DNA of 64,000 nucleotides from Malurus cyaneus samueli (taxonomy: Eukaryota; Chordata; Aves; Passeriformes; Maluridae). The notes below the pieces were generated by a model. It saw only the letters and a program-made list of their open reading frames with translations, was not told the origin of the DNA and ran no database searches. The stretch's first letter is position 1, and each line of letters begins with the position of its first letter. Where the stretch lies: the NCBI GenBank assembly GCA_009741485.1, contig CM019216.1, positions 54,106,918 through 54,170,917 of the forward strand. The letters run 5' to 3'. Position numbers and translations under genes: made by a program. Below, one piece after another: positions 1-10,300 of the stretch.

Positions 1-3000
1 AGTCACCAATCTTTCAGGCCAGCTGCAAGTGCTGCACATCTATAGCTGAGCTGCATCCTGCACTAACAGCATGGTCTAACTGACAACACAACTGGACAGT
101 ACATGTCGGCCAGTTTGTCCCAATATCCCATAATCTTAAATAACTAAAATGCCTTATTAAAAAAGTAACTGGAAAAATTATGTTGACTTGCAAGGAAACT
201 TGCAATTTTCTAGATTAATCGAACAAGTCACAATTAACTGATCTGCAAATTCTACTACTCATTTTAAGTGTATTTCTTTGTTCTGACACCATATATGACC
301 TACAGTAATGCTTTTCAGCACAATGTATTGGAAAACATCCAGAAAGCAATGTCTCACTGTGGATCAGGCACTTCCCAGATTTTTGTATTGTAACTAATAC
401 AAATGGGGATGTAACTAACAACAAACGAACAAAAGAACTGTACTCATCTGCAGGCATTTAGACCCACAATACACTTCAACCTAAAAATCCAAGTTACATT
501 CTTGCAGCACTCATACACTTGCAAACAACAAGGTTTAAGGAGGAGTTCTGCTCCCTGCAGGGGACTTGTCACCAGTCATCAGAATCACCACCTCACATTT
601 GAACTTTTGTTTTTTAATGTCAACCTTCTGTTATCACATCTAAAGTTTTGCTTACCCATCATCTTAATTGCACAACCACTAGCAGAAAATAAGCTTTAAA
701 ATTATAATATTTAGAGGGCAATTTTGTAGGCATGTCCCCACAACTGTGCTAGAAGGCTGAATTAACAGTGCAACCAAACTGTATTTTCAGTTCCCTTGAA
801 GCATCAAGTTTCATTATTACAATTTCAACAATAAAAATCCATTCTCAATCTCTAAATTGCCAGTGCCAATTACACATCTGAATCTGAAGATTCTTCCATA
901 AAGCTCTGGTTATTGTAAGTACACATGCTCTGCCATGAAACTCTTCTGTCAAGAGTTAAAGGAACAAACTCTCATCTTCTAGTTAGTATATAATCTAAAA
1001 TTCTCTATCCTGCTCTGTGTTTCCCACAGTTTATTACTTGGGCTATTCTTCATTTCAAGGTAAAAGTACTACAGGATTGCCTTTCTCTTACAGCTGCAAT
1101 TTTAGCTTCAATGGCTACATTAGCATTTAGTTACAACCAGAAGATTTCCACTAAGCTACATGCCTGAAATAGCATTCTGGATATGAGCTTCTTTCGGTTT
1201 TTGTGTTTTTTATTGGTTACAATGTACTGTTTCATTTACACATTTATGAAAATTTCATTTGATAGCAAACATTTTGCTTGGGTATAATTTGAGATTAAGA
1301 CACTTAAAAATACATGTTCATGGGTGCTCTGAATGTCTGAATTCTCATAATTGTTGGTGAAGTTACAGCCAAAAAATCTACTCTAATCAATGACTCAGCT
1401 AATCCTAAAATAGATGTGTTAAATAGCTCAGCAAACTTACTGCCATATTTTCTGCTATATCACTTCCACCTGCAAACTTCGAAACACCCAGAATACAGGA
1501 CCTGTATTGGTGCTAGAATGGAACTCAAGCTACTCACCACCCTCCTGTTTCTGCCTGTGGCGTTACTGAGATTCTATTCAGAACATCACACAGAATGGCT
1601 GCTCCTAAGGACATTAAGTACCTCAACAACTCATTTTTGGTATCATCATGCCCCCAACATCTGTACAGGCTCATGGAATCACCACTCTCCTTAGTCCTTC
1701 CCTTCCACTTTCAACATACAAATATTTTAAAGAACAACTGTAGGAAGAACTTTAGCATCGTAACACCACAGGAATCAGTCTTTATCTCAAGTGTAGTAAA
1801 TACTGTGTCTTTGACTGAATTTCAAGCTATTTCTACATTAGATGGCTACAGCATAAAAAATTAGCTCAGAGGCTTTTCCTGCCATCAGCCCATACTAGGT
1901 TAACCTAGTAGTGGTACCACTCACTAATGGACTGACTAAACCAGTTAACTGCTTTCAAGTAACTCCTCCATCTATCCTGAAAAACTGGTTGTACAACAAT
2001 TTATCACTGTTGGTGCTCAGCACTCTGCCTGTAAAAACACATGAAGACCAGGGCTGCAGAGGATGGGAAAGACCTCATTCACTAAGTCCCCTGCAAAAGG
2101 TATCATCTGTCAGGCCCTCCCAGACAGAAAACACCACAGATCCTTAGGATTCTCTAAGCGAGAACATCAGGGCTGGGCCTACAACTGCTGTCTCCAGAGG
2201 AAGGAGAAGTTAGGAAGGAGAAGATGTCCCTAAGCAGTGGTCCTGGCATTAGGGCCTGCAGTGCTAGCAGGTTCCTGGTTGCCTTCAAACATGCGATTGT
2301 TATTGCCAAAAAATTGGCAAAAAATGTCTTGCCAAAAAAGGCAAGATAAGTTTTTTTTTGTGACACCAAAATTTAGAAAAAACTGATGGCATGCTGAAAA
2401 AAATACCCTTCAAAGGTTTACCATTTGTGCTACTTCTAATAAAAGTAGAAATCTGCTACAAGTAACTTTCCTATGCTACGCAGCTACAAGGACAGGTAAA
2501 AAAGTGCTGACTCCACAATACTGTCTGCCTGTAGTTAAGATGACAACTTGTCTGCACCCCTACAGATTGGATATATCTGACAAAACCACATGGGATTTGT
2601 TAAAAAATAGAAAATATTTCTGTTTCTGTTTGGTCTGAGCTTATGTAATTTCTCGCCCAGCATTTTTCCATATAAAAGCTTTCTCAGGAAGTATATTATT
2701 ATTATTTCAGTGTATCAGGCAGTATTTTCTCCATTTCTTCACAATGGAAAAAAGTAAAAATAGCACTGCATGTTACTTGCATGTTATCTATGTTACACAT
2801 AGATATGAAAATTTCAGACAAAGAAACTGTTTGCATTCTATGCTGTCATTTAAAAGTCTCAAGAATGTTGTCATTTCACCCAAAACCAAAAAGAATCAAA
2901 CCCTGAATGTAATCTCATGATTAAAGCATGATTAAAAAGATGGAAACATTATATTCTTCACTTTCCTCTTCCAAAGCAATGTGAAAATATGAGTAGGAAC

Positions 3001-3970
3001 TAAATTGCCTATAACTGACTCTTTATGTTACCCTAAGGCATATTCCTGCTCATCACAAAAAATATTAATCAGAGGTTTAGATATGAGAAGGCAAACACTA
3101 AAACTTTTCTCTGCTAACAATCAGTAGATCATGTAACAGACATATTTTGCAACATGGAAGATATTTCTGAAGCCATGATGCTTGTTTTGGTCTCATCTAT
3201 CACATTATTTTTACTGACAACACCCCAAGACTCAGTTGTTTTAGCCTGAGAACAGTAACACATCTGACAGCAGGGTTCACCATGGAAATCCTATGTTCAA
3301 GTATACCTAAGGCTTGGCTGAGAGCTATCATAAGGAGATATGGTGATAAAAATACACTGTTCTTCCTCATGGTATCTCACTGTATCAAAAACAGTGTGTT
3401 GTTGCATCTCCTCTGTAGATCTACGAGTCTGATAATCAAAGTGCTATTTCTATACAAGCAATGATCTTTCTCAGGTAACAACACAAGCTACACTTGCACA
3501 TCATTTCCTATCTGAAACCTAATCTAAATATGAACTTTATACTATTTATTTCACTTTTATTTTCACTTGAGTGAAGTCTTCAAATCATGTAGATTTGAAG
3601 AAGCAAGGAAACACAGCTAAAGTTAAATTATTCTGAAAGCTAGACTTTGTTTCTCAATTGTAAATGTGATTCCATAGCATTGGTCAAAACTATTTTTAAG
3701 GCATTTCACCTTCGCACTTTATAATAACCACTCATCTCGCCTCCACTTTTGTTAACACATTGCAAGTAATATTTTACAATATCAGACATGCTATTTTCTA
3801 TTAAACTTGCTTCTATTTGCAAAGCTCCAACACTAGTGAAAATAATGAAGTCCTTCTCACCAAATAAGTATGTTAATTTCATTAAAATGTTCATCTAACC
3901 CCAAATCTGAATGTAACTTAAATTGATGCACTCCCTTAATGTCACATGGACTGTAAATGTTATACTTCAC
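1..3970 (-). other. RMND1: RMND1 intron 2 (partial)
   Basis: This stretch lies downstream, in the minus-strand sense, of the RMND1 first coding exon and begins with its donor, GTGAAG, at 3970. I looked on the minus strand for the later DUF155 exons and found none, so the rest of RMND1 should lie to the left of the window. The content is AT-rich unique-looking sequence. The open frames here (for example 215-457 and 3706-3894, minus) have no family resemblance. Extent as a single intron is inference. Confidence 0.7.
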
Positions 3971-4459
3971 CTTCATGTCTGAGAGTGGCAGGTTAGTTCT
4001 GGATGGTTGCTTGGTCCTCGGTGCCTTTGGCGGCCTCTTAACCTGCTGGTTATTGGGTTTGGGCATGATTTTACCAGCGGATACAACTGCATAAAATCTT
4101 GATGACGTGCTCCTAAGCTTTCTGATCCATTCTGCATTGAGCCTGTAGTTTGCCATCATTGTCACACTCAAACATCTCCAGGATGAGAAAAAACCCTCCC
4201 CATTCTGATAATAAACATTTCTTCCCAAAGTGGATAAAAATCCTTGTAGAAACTGCCAATTCTTGACTTGCACACATTGACTTGTCAACCACGGGAATGC
4301 AGTTATCAGAGTATGCAAATTCCAAGACTTTGCTGTTCTTTCAACTTCATTATCCAGCTTTAATAGTAGACATCCAGTTTTGTCAAAGCTTTGGCATCGG
4401 CATACTGTTGTTAAAGCGTGGAAAGATCTTGTCCGAAGGTGCAGAAATTTCAGTCTCAT
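3971..4459 (-). CDS. RMND1: RMND1 first coding exon (N-terminus)
   Basis: RMND1 (required for meiotic nuclear division 1 homolog, DUF155 family) is a mitochondrial inner-membrane protein needed for mitochondrial translation. This exon gives the first 163 codons. The acceptor AG is at 4475-4474, after a T-rich tract, and the exon runs from 4473. I chose the ATG at 4459-4457, the first after the acceptor, because it opens a typical mitochondrial presequence: Arg/Lys-rich, no acid, starting MRLKFLHLRTRSFHAL. A longer reading from 4498 would include intron sequence. The identifying block is near the end: QVKRPPKAPRTKQPSRTNLP is nearly the same as the matching human segment. Upstream of it the protein is poorly conserved, as is usual for this family's N-terminus. 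The donor GTGAAG follows codon 163 in phase 0. The DUF155 domain and the C-terminal membrane segment are in later exons outside the window. Confidence 0.88.
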
Positions 4460-4473
4460 TTCTTCCCTCTGAA
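4460..4473 (-). other. RMND1: RMND1 exon 2 5' UTR part
   Basis: Fourteen untranslated bases lie between the splice acceptor (AG at 4475-4474) and the chosen start codon. They imply that RMND1 exon 1 is wholly non-coding, as in the human gene. That exon should lie in the CpG island to the right; I could not place its donor with confidence. Confidence 0.7.
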
Positions 4474-6110
4474 CTGTATTTAAAACAAACAAAATCATCC
4501 ATCAAAGAAATAGTATTATTTCTCTATTATCTAGAAGGTGGCCCCTAAAAGATTAGTATGCCAAAGCACATTACATTGGTGGGAGGGAATAAACAGATTT
4601 TTTTGATCCTACGGAAACACTCCAAGATCACAACACATTACTGAACTGTGTGCTTGAAACAAGTGGTGAAAAAGTAGAACTGGCTTTGATGTTAATATGC
4701 AAGCAGGTACCTTTTCCTTCTGCTGCTCATTCTGTGCAGAAGCCTGCACTTTTAGTATCCACAGTACTCATGAGCAAGCAAGCACACACGTTAAAGAGGA
4801 CATCAGACGCTGAATCATTGTGATATATATAATAAAAATAACAATTCGATTACTAGGTGGTTTTGTGGGAATGTCAACTGCAAAACACACACACTGCTTA
4901 GCATGAGCTCCAACTGCTGTGCCATGAACAGCCAAGCACAGATACAGACCCAGCCATCTGTCCTGCCATCAGTGAGAACAGAGCTGATTTACAGCCTTGC
5001 TCCTGCCAGTACACCCTAATGCAACAGGGACCACCAGGTCTGCCTGCACACTCACCCGTGCAGCCAGAAACACAACAGTGTCCTCATTCTGGTAGTTCAG
5101 AATAAGAGCAACCCTACTATATTTACAGTATTTGTGTAAGCTAATCAAATGAAGTGAAAAATATTCACAGACAATAGGCCCCATATGTCAGTGGGTGTGT
5201 TTCAACTGCTGAGAAAACTCAGTGACAGGGCCCTGCCCTCATCTGATTTTCTCAATCTTGAGCATTTTCCTTAGGACACAAAAACCATCCTCAGCAAGTT
5301 ATTAACAAAAAGTCATTAAGCTGCATTGTTCAAAACCAGGCCCACTTCAGAATATTTTTCAAAAGCTAAAGGAGGATCTACAATACCACAAATACATGTA
5401 ACATAGTAGTTCAAATAAACATTTATTGAAAGAGCAAATCACGGTGTGTGCTGTGGAACAAGCCCTCCAACCTAAATGAACTGATATTGGGCACAACTTC
5501 ATATATTTACATGCTCTTCACTCATGCATTTTTTTCCCAATTTAGAAGCCTGTTATAGACATACTTACTGGGATAAGCCAGCAACTATTTTCATTTTAAA
5601 CTTGTTCTGTATTTAAAAAGTAACCCTGTCCAGGAAAGGCATATTTACGTTTCTAAAGGCGTGTTACCTCTGGATAAAAAAAAAGAGCTGACAAACACTC
5701 AACAACTGAGGCCCAGGAGAGCCGGAGTAGGTGAGGAGTCTCCAGCAGTGTGGGGCGGGTGGTGAAAAGAGACGCAAAATGTTGGAAATGAGACTCAAAA
5801 ATGTGGAAAAGCCAACAAAGCCTCATCCCAAATCACTAATACCAGGACTGATTTTTCAACTATACAGCATTACAGCAAATTACAAGGAAAGAGAGATCAT
5901 ATAGACTGCATTCCATCGAGGGGCCTGAGCGTCAGACCTGTGGCACCAGAGGCATCTAGCCAGAACGAGCGGAACACCGCAACCGAAGAGAAAAGCGGGA
6001 TGAAGGGCAACCGTAACAGGGCCGGAGGCGCCACCTCCAAGCAACAGACACGGAACTGGGATTAATTTTCCAACGCCTCTTCAGCACACGGCACACTTTA
6101 GCCACGCCTA
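4474..6110 (-). other. RMND1: RMND1 intron 1
   Basis: This is non-coding sequence between the RMND1 first coding exon and the CpG island that should hold its untranslated first exon. It is AT-rich on the left and becomes GC-rich after about 5.9 kb. I see no coding exon or clear repeat. The right-hand boundary is approximate because the exon 1 donor was not identified. Confidence 0.55.
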
Positions 6111-6210
6111 CTGCTGCCTTCTCGGTTGGGAGGCCCGCTTGGGAGGGCCGGCTTGCTGCGGCAGAGCCACCGACATGTAGGGATGGGACCGCCCGCTCCG
6201 CCGGCGAGCG

Positions 6211-6250
6211 GACCGGACCGGCACAGACCGGACCGGTACAGACCGGCCCG
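6211..6250. repeat. 15-bp tandem repeat in CpG island
   Basis: A GACCGG-rich 15-base unit is repeated about 2.7 times: units start at 6211, 6226 and 6241 and differ by one base (GCACA versus GTACA at the end). It lies inside the bidirectional promoter island, on the RMND1 side. Confidence 0.85.
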
Positions 6251-7343
6251 CCGGCTCTGCCCAGCCCACGCAGTCCGGATGGCCCCAGACTGCCCGCAGG
6301 GTCCGCCAGAAGCGGGTGCCGGGTCACTCCGCCCCTTCCCTGCCCCCACATTCCCGTCTCTTTCTCCAAGGAAAACAGCTGCCGCACCGCCCCCGGGAGC
6401 GCCCCTGCGGCAAGCGGGGGCGGGAGGGGATCGAGGGCTCCGCTCCTATTGGCTGCGTGCCGGGGGGGCGGGCCCAGCGGGGAACCAAGCGGCCAATCGG
6501 GATGCCGCGCCCCCCGCGCGCGCGAGAGCGAGGCGCGCACCGCCCTCGCGCGGCGCGACACACACGGGCGCCCCTTGGCGGGCACGGCGGCACCTGCGCC
6601 AGCGCGCGGGGACCAGCCCCCCCCCCCCCCGGCCCGCCCGCGCCTCCGGCTGCTGCGTCACCCCCGCGCAGCGGCACCTGAACGCGGGGCGATGGCGGGG
6701 GAGCCGCCCCGCTCCGGCCAGAGGGGCATCCTGGGGTGAGGGAGGTGCGGGGTGCGAATCACCCTCACACCCGCAGCCTGGGCTCGTGGTCGCCCCGAAA
6801 CTGCGCCCTCCCGCGAGAAACGTCGCGGGGCCCTGCGCCAGGGTCGGAGCTGGCGAGAGAGCGGGCGAGGCCGCCTCGGCTCGCCCACACCCTTCCCCGG
6901 GCTCTGCGGCAGGCCCCGCCGCCCCGGGATTGTCCCAGGAGGAGCTGCGCACCCCTCCTCTGCCCCATCGCGGTCTCCGCCGCAGCTCCGGTGGAGGCGC
7001 TGTCGCCAAGGGCACCCGCAGCGCCGCCGGCCCGCCCGGCCCTCCTTCCCTCCTTCCCCCGCCCCGCGCGCGCGCCGCCGCCGCCGCGCGCGGCGGGAGG
7101 GGCGAGGCGGATCCCGCGCCGCCGCGCGCCAGCACTGACCTGGGGAGGGGGCGCGCCCGCTCTCCGCCGCGCGAGCCGCGGCCCCGCCCACGCCCCGGCC
7201 CGCCAGGCGCGCGCGGACCGACACGCCCCCCGTCCGTCGCCGCGCGCGGGGCGCGGCCCGCGCGCCAATAACGTCCGGCTGCCGCTCGGCCCCGCTCCGG
7301 GAGGGGAAGGGAGGCGGCGCCGGCTCGCGGGGGGCGGAGCAAG

Positions 7344-7383
7344 ATGGCGGCGGTACCGCGCGCTCCGGTGTCCCTGTCGGCAG
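7344..7383 (+). CDS. ARMT1: ARMT1 exon 1 (end uncertain)
   Basis: The ATG at 7344 sits in AAGATGG, a good Kozak context, and begins MAAVPRAPVSLSA, similar to the human start MAVVPASLSG. The best-looking donor is CAG|GTTTAAG at 7383/7384, which would make the exon 40 nt (phase 1). Exon 2 needs phase 2 to give SFAYFTIKDR. The expected length by comparison with human is about 41-43 nt, so one base appears missing, or a later donor is used: GTGGGA at 7439 gives 95 nt and phase 2. I report the short form because its length fits the family. Confidence 0.65.
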
Positions 7384-10300
7384 GTTTAAGGGTCCGTCAC
7401 GGCCTGGCGCGCTCGTCACCGCAGCGAGGCGGGCGCGGGTGGGAGCTGAGGGACCGTCCGGCGTCCCGCCGCCGGGAGCGGCGGTCTTCGGGCGCCGGGC
7501 GGGCCTGGGGCGGCTCTCGGCCGGGAGGGCGGGCGGACACAGCACGCCGGCGTGGCGCGGGCTGCGGGACCCGTAGGCGGCGCTGTGGGCGAGTTGCCGT
7601 CTCCGCCGCAGTCACCGGTCCATCCGGGCCCTGGGGCGGTGTCGGTCCCGGCCCAGTGCCCCCTGTGCTCCTGCTCGGGTCGGGGGCGCCGACCCACCGG
7701 GCACAAATCTTACAATAAAAATCATCCTCCAGGCCGGGTTTGCGTTCTCTGTGGGGCTGGCTGCATTCTGCTCGTTGTCCTCGTACATAAACAGCGTTTA
7801 GAGAAAATATATATAAGGGAGCGTGCATTTCTTGTTGATAGGAGATACATGATAAACTTTAAACAGATATCTGTGCTTTTAGTTTTACATTTCCCTGGTT
7901 TTGCGTCTGGGTATCTGAGCAATAGAGGTCGCGTTTTAGCCTAGAATAAACGGCAAATTTTCACTGTTTTGGCAGGGCCATTCATTCAGCTTTTTCTTCC
8001 TTAAGAGATTCCTGTTTATAACTTTCCTCAGAAATAGTCACGAGAACCTGACTGGTTTGCAATACTGTTGTGTTATAACCCTAGCTGGCAGCAAAGCACC
8101 ACACAGCTCAGTGGGGTGGGGAGAAGTGAATGGGAAGGGTAAAAGTGAGAAAACTTGTGGGTTGAGGTAAGAGCAGTTAATAATTGTAATGAGAATAAAT
8201 TTTAATAAAAAGAACAAAGACAAATAGAGCCCAAGAAAACAAGGAAGGCAAATGAAAACAATTGCTCACCATCAGCTGACTGATGCTGGAGCAGTGGCTG
8301 TCTGGCCAACTTTTCCTCCTGGTTTCCATTGCTAAGCATGACAGCATATGGTCCAGAATAGCCTTTGGGTCTTTTGGGGTCAGCTGCCCTGGCTATGTCC
8401 TCTCCCAATGCCTTGTCCACCCTCAGTCTCCTCGCTGGTGGGGTGGGGTGAAGCAGAAAAGGCCTTGGCTCTGTGGAAACCCTGCTCAGCAATAAGGAAA
8501 ATATCCCTATGTTATCGACACCATTTACAGCATAAATCCAAACCACAGCCTCATACCAGCTACTGTGAAGAAAATTAGCTCTACTCCAGCCCAAACTAGC
8601 ACAAAGATCTTGCATTTGTTTTTAAAAATAGAAGCTATTTCACAATTTGCTGACAATATTAAAATATTTATCCTCTCTCTTTTAGATCCTTTGCATATTT
8701 TACAATTAAAGACAGACTGCCCCAGATCCTTACAAGAGTTATTGATACTCTGCATCGACATAAAAATGAATTTTTTGAAGAACATGGCGAGGTAAGAGTA
8801 AGGTCTGTTGTTTTTCCCTTATGTTTATTCCCCCCTAGCCCTTGTGACCCCTTCTCTATCTTGTTTTTGCTGGGGTCTTATACAATCATTCTTTGTCTTA
8901 ATCATTTGGTCTGATTTTTTTAAAAATATTGATTTGATTTTTGATTAGTTCTGTAACACACCTTTATTTTTGATTAGTTCTGTAACACACCTTTCTGTCT
9001 AACCTTTTCCTGATCTGTCACTTCTGCAACTGCATCACTTACTTCGGTTTTTGTGTTGATGTAGTGTTTGATACATGGTAACACCTTCTGAACATGACTG
9101 TGTTTCAACACTCTCTTTGCCTCTAATAAGCAAAATGTCCAATCTAAGAAGAAAGTCCCTATGGAATTCATTCTAGGATATTGGGTCTAAAATGAGCTTT
9201 GTTCACCAAAATATATTTTGTTGAATCAAGCTCTTTTTTGTGAGGAACTTTCATTTGGCAATTAAAATGTCGCACATTCCATGAACAGTTGATTTATGTC
9301 TCTACAGGAATAAATGTTCAGGATAGAAACTTTTGTTCTCCACTTATTTTAGAAGGGTGTTGAGGCAGAGAAGAGAGCTATATCTTTCCTCTCCAAACTG
9401 CGGAATGAGCTGCAAACCGACAAGCCAGTGACCCCTTTGGAAGATGAGCTGCCTGATGCTGTGCTCTGGAACCAATACCTGGACTACCAACGAAATTTAC
9501 CAAATGGAAATGGAGAACCAAGTTGGTTTCAGTCCCCTTGGCTGTATGTAGAGTGTTACCTGTATCGAAGAATCCATGCAGCATTAGTACAGAAGTAGGT
9601 ATTTACTAGCTTGGCGTATTACTTTGCAAAACATTGCTCTTTCCCATTTTTAGAAGATAGCTGAGAAAGATAAGCTGAAAAAGAAAGATAACTGAGGAGT
9701 AAGATAAAGGAAAATCTTAAGCTTTTGCCATATTCCTTTATCTTGCACCTCAGATTTAAAATTAATACCTTTACTTCTTCCATTCAGTGTAATTTGAAGT
9801 TTGTTAATTTTTTTATGCTTCAGTTTTGGTGAGTTGGTCTATGTGAAGACTCTTAAGCTTGACTACGTAGCTTGACCTTGCAGACTAATGTGAATTGAGA
9901 TATGAAAATCATGTAGCATTTCTAGAAGGTTGTTGGTCTAGAATTTTTTCTTCAGCCTAAAACACAGTATGAGAGCCACAAATCTTGTCAGGAATTCTGA
10001 CTGGTTTTGGTGCTTGAAATCTGAAGTTACCATTTGAGAACTTCTTCTTACATCTTAAGCAGCCCCTGTTGTTCATTTTGCACCACCTTCTTAGTTACAG
10101 CAGTGCTTGCAGACCATGTGTTGCACTGAACTTTGGGAGCTGATACTGGTTAAAAATAACTGGGCAGGAGAAACTTGTATGGTACTGGGGAGATGTGCCA
10201 GTACAACGCCATGGGATAGGAATGAACAGTTTAAGATCCCCTTGCTGCCAAAAAAATTTGAAAGCTCCATGATTTACCCTTGGTATTGCAGAGATGCGAA

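Larger units (their letters stand above)
6120..7700. promoter_or_regulatory. CpG island, likely bidirectional RMND1/ARMT1 promoter
   Basis: About 1.6 kb of very GC-rich, CpG-dense DNA in an otherwise AT-rich window. It includes a C run near 6616, many CGCG motifs and G/C-box-like GGGCGG motifs. It lies between the minus-strand RMND1 start and the plus-strand ARMT1 start codon at 7344, so it fits a shared head-to-head housekeeping promoter. Long open frames on both strands across the island are an effect of the lack of AT-rich stop codons; they resemble nothing and are left out. No TATA box is evident near the ARMT1 start, as expected for this promoter class. Confidence 0.85.

Noticed and set aside
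215..457. Minus-strand frame with an Ala-Asp-Glu-Tyr match to the next RMND1 exon
   Set aside because: Only four residues match; the following sequence has no similarity to the DUF155 region, so it is probably chance.
3706..3894. Minus-strand 62-codon frame just after RMND1 exon 2
   Set aside because: It lies beyond a good donor and does not resemble RMND1 or another protein I recognise.
5956..7545. Several long open frames (up to about 380 codons) on both strands
   Set aside because: They overlap each other in a CpG island where stop codons are rare by composition; the encoded sequences are Pro/Arg/Ala/Gly-rich without any known domain.
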